Positions 25,681 to 37,600 of a DNA stretch of 64,000 bases are shown one piece after another. Source of the stretch: Pagrus major (Eukaryota; Chordata; Actinopteri; Spariformes; Sparidae). The notes under the pieces are model-generated. The model ran no database searches, was not told where the DNA came from, and saw only the letters and a program-made list of their open reading frames with translations. The stretch spans positions 7,380,436 through 7,444,435 of the forward strand of contig NC_133220.1 of NCBI RefSeq assembly GCF_040436345.1, written 5' to 3'. The position numbers were made by a program, and so were the translations under genes. Each line of letters begins with the position of its first letter. Position 1 is the stretch's first letter.

Positions 25681-28039
25681 TACAATGCCCTATAATTGCT
25701 GCTGACAAGACTCCACCGTGTGAGTTTTAAAGTTTGATATTTTATTTATATCTGTTGTCTTTTATAATCAGGTCACTGCGTGTCAATGCACCAGAAACCT
25801 TTTTTCCCAGGGAGCTCAGAAGAGCAGGTGATTTGGTGATGATCACATAAACAGTAGAACAGAAATACACTGAATATCGAGCTGGTGTGTGAGAGCTGAA
25901 CATGTGATTGAAAAACCATGGTCATGCTGACAGCCTGCAGGTGTCTGCAAAGGCTTTAGAACCTGAGTACTTTCAAAATCTTCTCTTTTAGTTTATATTT
26001 TTATTAGATGCTGTCTGAAACCAGTAGAGAGAGAGGTGCAACAACAAGTCGACAACAGTCCCCAGCCAAATCCAAACTGTAGACAATGTGGTTCAATTAT
26101 TGTCTTGACCCCTGGTGCCTCAGGGCTGCCCCGAAATACATTCCCAAAGTATTGAGGAATATATGCTAATATAGACCATAATGGAATATATTTGGGATAT
26201 ATAGGCCGACTGCAGAGTTGTAGATTACTGAAACTTTCAACTTGCAAACTAAAATCAAGCATTTAAAGGGGCCAAAGAGTAAAATATGGCCAGAATTCAA
26301 AGTTAGCACCAAAAATGTAAGTGGCAGGAAAACATCAAAGTAACCACTGTTCACAATAGTCTTAGCTAGCTGCTGTTAGCCAGTTAGCTCAGTAAGCTCA
26401 GTTGATAAAGCAACACAAAAACCATATCTTACATATTGCACCTTTTTGAAGTCGCAGCTCGTCAAAAGAGCCGAACAAAGACTGAAGAGGATGCTCTCGG
26501 TTCAGACCAGCCTGTGATAACATCACACAGATAACACTGTATGTTTTCACAAAGACATGAAAAAAGTGCTGAATGAAAACCAAAAGGAAATCGGATGTGA
26601 CGCCAGGATTTCTCTTTACACTTGTTTTATTGTCCGTCTCTACTAACGGCTGTCCAATAAAAAGAAAACACCCAGATAACTAAATAAATAAATCTCCTGT
26701 GGTGATGATGGTGCTGATGATGCACCACGTGATCAGAGCTGATAGAGTCTGCTTGGATCCACTGTGGGTTTTAGACATATTTACATGAAACCTGCTGCAG
26801 CAACGCAACAAGACTGTACCGGATCCTGCTTAGACTGAGGAAACAGACACATTCTCATGTGACAGGATGAAGATCGTGATCTTTATACGTTTTTATAAAT
26901 GCCTGGAAAGATAAGCCGTGGTCGTTGCCTGGTGTTTCCTCACAAGGTCACGTGACATGACAAGCAAATGACAGAATTATTGTCACGTTGAAGAAACATC
27001 TGCACTGGAACCAGACTGAAATGGAGCATACTGGTTTGTGTTTTTCGACCAGAACTCTTAACCAATCAGAGAGTAAACTCAGCCGTTGTGGTTAATCCTG
27101 GAAGAAACCTCTGTTACCTCAGTGTTTGTGTGTGTGTGTGATTGGGGAGGGGGTGTGTGTTATGAATACATGAAGTGATGGAGGGAGGAGGAGCAGGAGG
27201 AGTGGATGGAGTTGGATGCTATCTCAGTTTGGAGTGGAAAAGTACAGCTGTCCGCTCCAGAGGCGGAGACTCCTCTGTTGAATACACAAGCCAGCCAATC
27301 AGAAGGCAGAAAAACACATTGATTGACAGCCGTGCTCAGCGGCATGACAAACCAACAGTGAGGCTCCCAGTCTGAACTCTGTCTTCATGTAAACTTTAGA
27401 TTAGTGTTTCCAGTGAGAAGCTTCAGTCTCAAAGATCAGCCAGTGAAGTGAAACAGCTTCTTCTGTGATAAAGTTTATATTTTTCTTGAGCTGAACTGTG
27501 AAGATGTTAAAGCAACTTTACTAAAACAGTTAAAAAAGACTTCAAAACAGTAAATCAGAACTGAATCATTAATAACCGTTCACTAAACCCCTCCCCCCCA
27601 TGTCAGGATTTGGCTTCACCAGCATGTTGACATGTGGTTCATGGAGCTGTGGTGAAGTAGACACACTCAGAGAAAGTAAACAAAGAGGTTTGGGGGTGTA
27701 GTGAGTCTCACCTTCCTACGCAAGAACAAAAGTGTGAGGATTATATCGATCCTCCTTCGTTAATATGTGTAACCAATCATCAAGTCCCCTCAGTGTTCAG
27801 CTGAATCTGAAACACTCCTGTTTCATGAGTGTTTCCCGTCAACCAGCAACAGAGAACACAGCAGCTGTTGATCATTCACAGATTCACTGAACAAAAGTGT
27901 GACTGTTTAAATCACAGCAGCACTGATGCTCACGTTACACATGAACCACTGCTGTTGCTAATGAACACGTGTGATCATGTGTTTGTCAGACACTTACTAC
28001 TACTACTACTACTGCTAATAATAATAATGATAATAACAA

Positions 28040-28202
28040 CAATATTCATGATAAACTTTATTTATCCACATTTTTCTTGACAATGTTACAAAATGCTTGA
28101 CAAAAGGAAATAAAACCAGAAAAAGGAGATACTGTAAATAAATAAATCAAGGATTATGTGAATTGGCGCTTTACAAATAAAGATTGATTGACTGATTGAC
28201 AG
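28040..28202. mobile_element. L2-tail/SINE-like fragments
   Basis: AAACTTTATTTATCCACATTTTTCTTGACAATGTTACAAAATGCTTGAC parallels the L2 tail at 7,965-8,000. Just after it, GGCGCTTTACAAATAAAGATTGATTGACTGATTGAC is a typical LINE 3' end with a short TTGA repeat tail, oriented plus. Two small fragments lie in tandem. Confidence 0.5.
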
Positions 28203-28676
28203 ATAATGGATATAGAATAATGAAATGCTCTGTCTCCAACATTGATTCCCTATAAACTCTGCTACCGCTGGACATGTTGTCTGCCTCCAGGCGCACAGTC
28301 AACCAGGTAAAGGAAGATTAACTGGAGATCCATTTCTACTATAGACTCAGTGTCTGAATAAACTCATGACGTCCTGTGTTGTTGTTGCTACAGTATTTGT
28401 GACTCGGGTGGAAAGGTTGTCTGTTGCCACTTTAAGTTTATCTCTGATATAGTGTGTTCACATTTACACAGTACCATATATCCTCTTGCTTTCTTCTTGT
28501 TTTCTCTTGCCTCTGAAGTCGGGTGTCTTGTAACCAGTGTGAGCCGGGCAGCTTCAGCTGTGTGTCAAATTCATTTATTCATATTAATTCAGTCTCACAG
28601 ATCTCGCTTGAGCTCTACTCACCGGTGTGAGTGTGTGATCCTGCTGCTCCACTGACCTGACAGCTTGCACTGCGCG

Positions 28677-28678
<2 letters not shown>

Positions 28679-28744
<66 letters not shown>
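28679..28744. repeat. (CA)n microsatellite, about 33 units
   Basis: Long uninterrupted CA run. A second CA run of about 21 units follows at 28,858-28,901, giving a microsatellite cluster. Confidence 0.97.
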
Positions 28745-28745
<1 letters not shown>

Positions 28746-28854
28746 GCTCAACTCAAGAAGAGAGAGAGTGAGGGAGTTGATATCCTCTCAGCAGTGTGGT
28801 GAATGTTTCACAGGACTGACAATCCCCCTCAAGGTACAGACACACACTCAAAGA

Positions 28855-28857
<3 letters not shown>

Positions 28858-28901
<44 letters not shown>
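28858..28901. repeat. (CA)n microsatellite
   Basis: Uninterrupted CA run about 115 bp downstream of the 28,679-28,744 run. Confidence 0.95.
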
Positions 28902-28904
<3 letters not shown>

Positions 28905-29779
28905 TTCCACTGGCTGTGTGTAATGAGCTTGGACTGAGAAAGCAGAGCGAGAGTCATGTGAGGGTGTAATGCTACAATAAGCTGCAACGTACAGTGTGAT
29001 TCTTCCCAATTTACAGTCTAGAAACTATAAACTATTTATACTGGTAGTTTTTTTAACTACCATCCTTGAGAGCCGCTCTCGGGTCTTTAAAGAGCATCAG
29101 TCATCATCGTTTGGTGGCAGGATTACGTAGTCACATTACAAAAAACTAAATATGATATAAAAATATGGTTTTACATCAGTTACATCGTCAAGGGTTACTT
29201 GATTACATTTTTTTGTAATCCAATGGATTATGTAACTGATTAAATACAATTTTCATTAACCAACTACATTTCAAAGTAATCTGGTCCGACCCTGATTAAA
29301 AGTTAGTTTACTTTTAGAAGAGACGTGCTGAGTTTCAAAAAAATGACCCACAGCTCGTCAGATCATATTATAATTTTGATATTTGTGCAACAGCTCTCAG
29401 CAAAGCTTGTCGAGGGCTGTATATGGTGTGCGTCATATATTGGTCGTATATTTACACTGTGACAGGATATAAAACTAGTAATCCAACACTGCCTCATCAT
29501 AAAACTGCTACTTCCTGGACTGCAACAATAGTTAACTGCACTCTGTGTGACAACAGAGTCAGTCCACATACACCTGCTTCACCTCAGGCTGCTGAAGTCC
29601 ACTGTGCACCCTAACACTGATGTACATATTTGCTATATGCCTGTAGTATGTTCCTGACAACACTCTTTCACTCGACCCTCGATTTGTTCCAAGTAAATAA
29701 AGATATTTATACTGTATCGTATGGGTTGACTGATTGTCATATCTGATATTCTGATATTTAATCTAATGGATTAATTTAA

Positions 29780-29975
29780 AAATGTGCTACTTTGGCTCTG
29801 ATACAGCATGTAATCTGCAAAGTAACTAGTAACTTAACTTATCAGAGAAAGGAAGTGCAGTCAAAGTACAATATCTGCCTCAGAAAGCAGAAAATGGAGA
29901 TACTCAAGTAAAGTACAAGTACTTAAGTACAGTACTTCAGTAAATGTGCTGATTAACATTCCATCACTGCACAAA
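29780..29975. repeat. AAGTACAAGTACTT dispersed repeat, copy 1
   Basis: GTAACTAGTAACTTAACT...CAAAGTACAATATCTGCCTC...ACTCAAGTAAAGTACAAGTACTTAAGTACAGTACTTCAGTAAATGTGCT...CCATCACTGC is a very common teleost interspersed repeat. Related pieces occur here at 42,680-42,795, 48,765-48,850, 49,945-50,425 and 62,795-62,905. Class not assigned. Confidence 0.65.
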
Positions 29976-32027
29976 ACTTTACTGTAAATTGTGAAAAAAA
30001 CGTGTCGTGTTACAGGCCGCAATCTAAAGCTAAGTGTTTTTGTGCCTGAACCTAACCAGACCATAAGCACAGCAGCGTTGTGACAACTGAGAAATAGAAA
30101 ACTGAATATAAACAAAGGTAAAGTTGGAACATAAAGCAAAGTTGACTTCGAACTTTTCTGTTTTTTTGCCGTAATGTGATTGGGTCAGAGGTATAACATA
30201 AAATTGCACTGCTACAACACAACAATCACAAAACTGGTCAATTCATTAAGGATAAAATGTCCTTTGAGTCGTGACATTTGTGTGGTTGACAGAGTGTCTT
30301 GTGTCTGCAGCTTACAGCGCTATCAGCATGAAAATGAAGTTACTGCACTTGTAGCACGATTACAAAGTCTTTCATTCTTTGAGAACAGTCAGTCAGTCGT
30401 GAAGGCACGTAGTCAACGATAAATATTAAAATAAAGATTTGCATTATGTTTTACATGTTAAAGCTTGTGATAAAGCACTCAGTAAATCCAGCTGTCTGAT
30501 ACGTGTGTAGTAAAAGTAGCACAGTACTTTCATTTCCAGCTGTGACAGAAGTTTGACAATACAAACAACACGCACAACTGTTGGTGTGTGGTACACATCT
30601 GACACGTAACGCTTGTGTGTGTGTGCACCGAGGATACACACAAGGAAGTGAAACAGGAAACCTCAGCGTCCGATTGGCTGGCTGGGACACACAGATCTGC
30701 CTGGTTACCAAACAGCTTGGTGACGCTGAACTCATCCGTTCAACACAAGTCTTCTTTTCTTCTCCTTCCTGTGTTCACCCTCCAGCGAGCAAATATGCAG
30801 CGGTGTGTTCAGTCTCAACATGTTACTCGAGGCTCTAGGGCAGCTCTCCTGGCCAACGCCGGCTCAAGTGACACCATCAATCTACAAATTAAAGAGACGT
30901 TCTGTAGAATTTATGTAGAAGAAGTGACATAAAGCAACTGAGTGTGAGGTGTCCTTATTCACCAGATATCTGTAATGGAGCAGATTACATACTACCAGAG
31001 TCAAACCATTTATATGTAGGCGACAGGACATCTAATCAATGTGGATTGACTTTACTTGAAAGAGAACAGTAACTTATGTAACAGCCATTCCTCTGTGTCT
31101 GTTACTGATGGTTGACTGAGGTGTTTGACTTTTGTTTCTCTTCATTTCCTCACTTGACAGACGGTTAGATTGACTCTGACGGTGCCTTTTTTCCCCTTCA
31201 CTGTTAGGATCTGACCTTGTGTCGAGGTGGAAAAACTCACAGAGACGCTGATAAAGAAACACCCGGTCAGCACACACACACACTGTAGGACAGATGCCAG
31301 TCAGTGTGTTAGACTTAAACACACACACACACTGTTTGACCTCTATACCTGTCAGGTCGCTGTTTGAAATAATGTTTTTTCTTGACCTTTTTACCTCAAG
31401 GAAAGTAAATCAACAACTGGAAAAAAGGTTTATACTTCTCTTTTTGTAAGGACAAAATTTCCTCACTTTTAAAAATGTCCAAAATTGACTCTTCATTTAA
31501 CAAAATGTCTTCACTTTTCAACACTGTCAGAAACTGTTTCTGAACTTTGTGTTGGAGTTTGAGTTATTCCAAATTGTAAATATTGACACCGAGTTTTACA
31601 TTTCTACTGGTTTCGTGATTCCAAATGTGGGTTTTCTGTCTGCTTGATCACTAATAATCAATACTGGGCTTGAAAAAAAATAAATAAACACACACAAAAA
31701 CGAACATACAGGTCGACACCTCATCCATTGTATGTGTTGAGTGAGCAGAAATTCATTTTATTCGACTACAGATAGTGACAAGGATTTTAAAACGTGAATG
31801 TGTTATCATTTATGTACATTTTGACCAGTACCGGTCTTTTCCAATAGACATTTCAGGTGTTTGAAGGTGTACAAGATACTTTAAAGTGTTCTGAGAAACT
31901 GTATTAGGCTAATCATCTTTATAAATACAATGTTGGTGTTCACCTAACTAATTAAAATGCTAATCTGCAACAATTTCTCCATCTCAGACGTGACAATACA
32001 TTATAATATGTGGTTCCTTCGTAGATC

Positions 32028-32070
32028 CATCAAGGAGACACTGTAGATGAACTACAGTGTCTCCTTGATG
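32028..32070. repeat. Perfect 19-bp inverted repeat with 5-nt loop
   Basis: CATCAAGGAGACACTGTAG, loop ATGAA, then its exact reverse complement. No coding frame. It adjoins the CTCF-like motif at 32,074-32,088. Too short for a standard pre-miRNA; it may be a relic of a palindromic transposon end. Confidence 0.9.
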
Positions 32071-32073
32071 CTG

Positions 32074-32088
32074 CCACCAGGGGGCACC
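32074..32088 (+). promoter_or_regulatory. CTCF-like core motif
   Basis: CCACCAGGGGGCACC closely matches the vertebrate CTCF core (CCAxxAGGGGGCGC). Oriented plus, in the intergenic region. Binding not tested. Confidence 0.5.
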
Positions 32089-32221
32089 AAAGTCTAACAA
32101 GTGTGAATCTAAAGGCCTCCAGTGTGTTTGTATGTGTGCGCATACAACAGACAGACGCCTCGTGCTCTGGCTTTAATGACTGTGCTTTAGGCTGTAGCCC
32201 GCTTCACCAATCACAACATGA

Positions 32222-32225
<4 letters not shown>

Positions 32226-32255
<30 letters not shown>
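32226..32255. repeat. (AAT)n microsatellite
   Basis: About ten AAT units followed by an A-rich tail. Confidence 0.95.
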
Positions 32256-32260
<5 letters not shown>

Positions 32261-32579
32261 TAAATAATCATCACAATAATATCAATAATAAATCATCAGC
32301 ATCATGACATTTGATGTTTTTGTGATAAAATGCCGTAAATAAGATTCACAACTGCAAACAAAGACAAGTCGGAATTTTAAAAATGCACCTGCGTCATGAG
32401 ACTTGTTTTCAGGCCTCTCAGCCAAATGGAGGCCGATCATTTGAACAGTAAAGCAGTTTGAAACGTGAAAACTGTGTGATGAGGGAGTTTTGTTTGTGAC
32501 TGTGCGTCAGGCAGAAACAAAATAATGAGCAAAAAAATTAAAGTTGGCACCATGAGTGACACGAGGACGACGTGGAGGC

Positions 32580-33041
32580 CTTTAAATAGCTCAGGAACTC
32601 CTCAGTAGTTTGAAGTGAGTTGATTTCGACCGCAGTTCTCTTCACGCACTGAGGGGCCGACGTGCCGCGTCATCATAGATATCTATCAGAGATATATATC
32701 TGATGACGCGGCCGTGGCCCCCAGAGGGTGCCTACGAGCCCGGCCATGCCGAGAAGCATGCCGGGACACTGGCAACCACCCTCACCTGTGCGTAGGTATC
32801 CATCCTGGCGCTCAGATCCCGCTAACAGCCACCCTCTGCCAAGCAGCGTGCACCTGCAGGGCAGCGCGTGGCTGCTGCGGACCCAGAGCCGCATGGAGGG
32901 CGCACACCGTCCTCACGATCGTGCGCTAAGTGGCGAGATGTCTGCTCGCTCAGCGCGCGCTCGGAGGGCCTCCTGTGGAGGCTGGTCACGCACCCTGCAT
33001 GTCGGCTGTGGCTGAAGCCGGAGGCCACCAGAGAGGCTGCG
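32580..33041 (+). promoter_or_regulatory. GC-rich, CpG-dense island with TATA-like box and splice-donor-like end
   Basis: Base composition changes sharply at about 32,640 and returns to AT-rich by about 33,045. TTTAAATAG at 32,581 is TATA-like and would place a start near 32,610. The 67-nt hairpin at 32,654-32,720 lies within. The block ends in GCTGCG|GTGAGT, a good plus-strand donor (exon end 33,041). Open frames exist on both strands but overlap and show no family I recognise, so I do not call a protein. It could be the first exon of a non-coding RNA or of an unrecognised gene. Confidence 0.4.
32654..32720. other. 67-nt imperfect hairpin in GC island
   Basis: The arms 32,654-32,675 (GGGCCGACGTGCCGCGTCATCA) and 32,701-32,720 pair almost throughout, with single-base bulges. 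The 11-bp core CCGCGTCATCA/TGATGACGCGG is perfect. The central GATATCTATC AGA GATATATATC also pairs, so the whole unit folds as a single stem of pre-miRNA size. No known miRNA was recognised. Confidence 0.75.
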
Positions 33042-33539
33042 GTGAGTTATTTAGCGATGAGTTTGACAGAAAAGTCATTTTTGAAGACTTTGACAAAATG
33101 AGAAAATGATCCACACATCTCATCATCTGAGACCGTCTCAGCAGCAATCAGTTATCAGTGTTTCGTTTTTATTTTGTTTGGCTTTTTTTGCTCTCTCCCA
33201 CATCCTGACCTTGAAATGAGGCTGAACCACGAATTCCTTGAGTGTCTTCACTTCATGTGTAAACGGTTCAGAGGAGCGAATAACTATTTGGGAGGTTGGA
33301 AAAATGACGCATCTGGAGGGAGAAGGAGATCTTCCGCCTCTGACACCTGGGCCTGCAGGCAGGTGCCTCATCGATATGGCAGGTGGACAAAACGTCGTTA
33401 GATTGTGTCCTTTAATAGTGGCGTCATTGAGTGAGTCCGTGTTTTGTCAATTTCTAATTCATCATGTACGTTAGACACGGTTGAGAAACCGACACTAAGA
33501 GCACCAGGTGACACCTTTTTTTCACGGCGGCGGCCGCTT

Positions 33540-33775
33540 ATCCGCGATGGCCGAGCGGTTTACGTAGATGTAAGTTCGAATGTCCCCAGTACGCATGCGC
33601 TCAGCCGGTGAGATACGGAGGTGGCAGGTTCGCGTCCAGAAAGGGACGAGTACGTTTCTGACCACAAGCTGTTCGGTGTCCGGGCTGTAACTATATAAAG
33701 ACTCCGCTGATTGTAACAAAAGGACTGTTTTGAACAGTGTTGTACGAATTACCGAAAACTCTCAGACTGTACCTG
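33540..33775 (+). promoter_or_regulatory. Second promoter-like patch: NRF1-like motif, TATATAAAG box, Pol III A-box-like motif
   Basis: TACGCATGCGCTCA at about 33,590 resembles an NRF1 site. CTATATAAAG near 33,691 is a canonical TATA box and would start transcription near 33,720. TGGCCGAGCGG at about 33,548 fits the tRNA A-box consensus, and GGTTCGCGTCC near 33,628 is a one-mismatch B box; the spacing of about 80 nt is too long for a simple tRNA. About 70 nt past the predicted start an ATG opens a short frame (AKLLSLMENGPHPM) reminiscent of LINE ORF2 C-termini, so this may be a retroelement remnant. Confidence 0.3.
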
Positions 33776-34296
33776 CTGAGGAGAAAGGAGATGACGAGGA
33801 CGATAGCTAAGCTATTATCCCTGATGGAGAACGGCCCCCACCCTATGTGTGTGTGTGTCCTCTGTTTTTTTTGTCTTTGTGAGTACCAGTTTGAGCTTGA
33901 ACACTGAGACTGAAGACATTTTGAAAGTTTAAGAGAGGCTGTGTTGTATTTCCTGGTTTTATCTTGTCTCTTGTGTAAAGGTTAAAGTTTACAGCAGTTT
34001 TCTATCAGTCTGTTTCAACCCAAGGTGATCAGAGCACGTATCAATATCACAATTCTCACACATAGTCACACAATTATTTATGATGCATTACTCTATGTTA
34101 AAATGATTCAACTTTAAGCTTTTTGACCTACTACTTAGTCATCTCGTGAGGTGCTTGTGAGATCTGAATCATTTGTACATTTTTTTCTTCTGTTTATTTT
34201 CAAGTTGAACCGCAGAGAGGAGAGCAGTGGTGCAACTGTTGAATGGTTTTAGATTGAATGTCAGCGTAGAGAAATGACAGAAACAGTAAATGCTCT

Positions 34297-34313
34297 GACA
34301 CCCCCTGCTGGTC
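34297..34313 (-). promoter_or_regulatory. CTCF-like core motif
   Basis: GACCAGCAGGGGGTGT on the minus strand matches the CTCF core closely. It lies about 330 bp past the 3' end of the hgh1 coding region and faces the plus-oriented motif at 32,074. Confidence 0.45.
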
Positions 34314-34627
34314 AGTCAATCAAAAACAGCTTGACAGCAACAACACCCTTTACACTCAATTTCGTGATGTGCAGCCATTGTTCAAACTACAGAAATGTAT
34401 CAGTGGATTCAATGTGAGGGGTATGGTGAGTATCTTTTTAAAATCCATCACAGCTGCAGCCTGTGACACTCCTTTACTTTTTCTCCAGCAGTGACACAGC
34501 TCACTCTGGAGCATTGTGTCTATTTCTGTAGATGTCCTCTCATGTCTGAATGACGCTGTAATGAACATTTAACTGAAAGTCATGTCTGAGTGACAAATGT
34601 TACAGATTCCAGATTCAAACACAGGAT

Positions 34628-37600
34628 TTATCGTATCAGTCCATCCTCCTGTTTTTTGTCTGACCCCTCTGCTTCACTGTTGTTCTTCTTCTTCTCCTCC
34701 TCTTCCTCCTGTCTCATCCTCTCCTCTTCCTTCCGCAGCTCTTCTTCTTCTTTGATGTCAGCGTCCTTCAGTTTTTGCTCCACGTCTTCAGGAATCTCCA
34801 CCTCCATCAGGTTCTCCATCCCCTGCTCCGGCTCGTCTCCTATCAGCACCTGGATACGAACACAGTTTCCAGGTAATTAGGTCCACCAAGCTAAAACTAA
34901 TGAGGTCTAATCAAACAGTAACACCTGCCCCCATGAGGGATACAAAATTCAGCTTTTTTTGAGACTGTTTTACAGAGGTGTTGATTTAATTTTATGGTAA
35001 TTTTGAAGGATGTAGTACTTTTCATTATTCGTAGGTTAAGCAGAAAAGATTGTTTGATGATTCCTACCTGGACCAGTTTCTCACAGGCGGCTGAAACATG
35101 GACGTCTTTCTCCCACTTGTGGTACTCTCTCAGGATATAATAAATGTTCTTGTCTTTTAGTGTCTGCCGGCCGTCTTTGGTCGCTGTCAGCTGCACAAGT
35201 GCACAAGAGACAAAACAGTCAAGAACTCAACATGAAAACAAGACTGAGTCTACGTGCGTGTTTGTTTGCAGTATTACCAGGAAAAGTGTTTCCAGCAGCA
35301 TCTTTCTGATGTCAGGGTCCTCTTCTCTCTTCTTGTCCTCTGGGAGGTACTGCAGGTCCACAGGCAGACCTGAACATCACATCAACTTCTGTTAGAGTCA
35401 GAACCAGCATTACTTCATCTGGACTTTTGAATTGTGCTCATTAAAAACATTTTCTCTCTACAAGAATCTGAGCAGAACCAACAATGGTTCTTGCTGAAGA
35501 CATAAACCTTAATTAAGCTGTCAAAAATATAAAGTTTAATTTAAAAAAAAACCTTTGCAACAGTGTGACCCACTAATGTGTTTACTGTGTCATACTTTCA
35601 CAACAAAAATGGAGCTCTGTGCAGGAGGAAGATCAGGAGGACCCAACATGGCATAGTTTGAGACACCAATCAAGGTTAATTACTGTAACAAAGCTGAGAA
35701 TATATCAAAAGAATTTCAAATAGATTTTTCTTGTAAAATATTTAAATTCAAGCACTTTCAATGACCCATGTCTATTTATGTCTATTACCAAACACTTTCA
35801 AGGGATCCCTGTAAGATGCATCAGGCTATAGATAAACACATAAAACATTTTTCGTGGGATGAAGTCATTGTTGCTTTTTTGTCTGTTCATTGGATTTTTT
35901 GACAAAACAGAGAAATCGAGAATATCATCAGACTCCTCTAAAATTTGAACGACTGAATTAACAAAACGGGTCACTATCAGAAACAAAAACTCACCATCAT
36001 TTTCTTTCTCTGTCAGCTCCTCTGGACCGGCCAGTGGCAGCAGGAGGAAGGGCAGCATGTCCACAGCGTCGCTTAACAACCACTCGTGATGTGCTGGACA
36101 GGTTGAGGAGAGGTTTGATAAGAAAACTCGTAGTACTGTTAGACTACAGATCGGGGAGGACAAACATGGTGCAACATCTCTAATATTTCTCTAAATTATT
36201 CTTTCTGTTTTATTATTATGATTTTAGCGCTCAGTCAAAATGTTAGAGGATCTAATGCCTCGGATTTCAGGTTCACTTTGACTGGTGTTTTCACTGGGGA
36301 CTAAAGATGCTACTTCCCCAGAGGGCTTATTGACTTTTAGATACAGTTAGGAGGAGTAAATATTGCCTGTGTGTCTAAGAGAGTCCCCAGTGTAATAAGA
36401 ACTCCCCGATCATACGAAGTGATCAAGTGTAAGTGAGGTCTCCGTGTGTGACTCACTGTGGTCAAAGCAACAGTTGCGCAGGGTGCCAATGACTCCGCCC
36501 CTCCTCACCACTGATGCCTGGTACTGAGTGAAGGGCAGCAACCTCTGGATTACACACCTGCAACACACGCGATTACAACATGATGTCAACGTCCAGATTT
36601 CTATTGAACTTACTGTGAATAATCAGTTTTGAAATAAATTACTAAAACTGGGAGACACAGATCTCTCCTCTGTGCAATCAGTCACCTGTCCTTGTCCGTT
36701 ATGTAGTTCCTGGCCTCGGGCAGCTGTGTCAGGTTGGACAGCAGAGGGCCGAGGTAGTGCAGCTTCGCCTTCTTGTTGAAATCTTCAGTGCAGAAGATTT
36801 CCACCAGCTGAGCCAAACCAACTCCCTCCTGGAGGACCTAAAACGGCAAAGGAACACCTCATCTCTCACTATCCAGCACTTTGACCTGAGGCACTTGTTC
36901 TTATGACCTGAGAGTCTTTGTACAGGTTCAGCAGCTGTGAGTCAAAACCTTGTTCAATCCCTGTAACATTTCTAGATCAATCACCTTGAAAACGGTCTTG
37001 CAGGTCTTGTCATGGCGGCTCAGGTTGGACAGGATGGTGCAGATCTGGTCAGAGAACGGGTACTCTGGATCCTCAAGGTTCTTCAACAACACTGGAAGAA
37101 CTTTGACATCTGCCACCAAAACCTGAATGAGACAAAAGCAAGAACAGACACCTGTAACATGTTTGTCTTCAAGGAGGAAATCAACACCAAATCCAACACA
37201 TCTATTTAGATGTACTGTTGTTTTTGTTTTGTTTTATTTGTCATATGTCTGTTTTCACAAGTGTTTCACTCTCAGACAGCTGACTTATTAAGAGCTCACT
37301 GATCACCTGGTGCAGGGTCTCGTCAGCTGACAAGTTGACGAGGATGTAGTAACAGTCCTTCACAATAGCAATGGAGGGGTCAGAGGTCAGAGCAAACAGG
37401 GCGGCAAGTACGTCGGGTTTAGTGCGGAGGAAGCGGCAGCCATCCCTGAAAACAAACAAACACAAATGAAAAAGAGAGTGAGTTACTTTACCAACTTTAA
37501 GCTGAGTGACGGTGCACAAAGATGTAAATCTGTCCAAATAAATCCTGCAAATGATTTTCCTTGTGTGTCTTAACACACGTTAGCAGCTGACATAAAAACA

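Larger units (their letters stand above)
22096..32570. other. Gene-poor intergenic region
   Basis: About 10.5 kb with no exon that I can support on either strand. It contains the MITE at 23,894-24,230, four (CA)n microsatellites, a DR1 nuclear-receptor motif at 24,756-24,768, LINE-tail fragments near 28,040-28,200, an AAGTACAAGTACTT repeat at about 29,780-29,975, the hairpin at 32,028-32,070 and an (AAT)n run at 32,226-32,255. CCAAT boxes and G-rich sequence at 27,050-27,370 look mildly promoter-like, but no transcript could be built. Confidence 0.6.

Noticed and set aside
26390-27700. Possible gene with 3' end at 26,630 (minus AATAAA) and CCAAT boxes near 27,050-27,300
   Set aside because: I could not assemble any splice-compatible exon with a recognised protein; only scattered signals remain.
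28679-28901. CRISPR-like or satellite array
   Set aside because: Two simple CA microsatellites; no repeat-spacer structure anywhere in the window.
32673-33101. Several overlapping open frames on both strands
   Set aside because: High GC lowers stop-codon frequency. The frames conflict, none has a recognised domain or start context, and they end at arbitrary points.
33546-33640. Possible tRNA gene (A box TGGCCGAGCGG, near B box)
   Set aside because: Box spacing is too long, the B box has a mismatch, and no cloverleaf or acceptor stem could be formed by eye.
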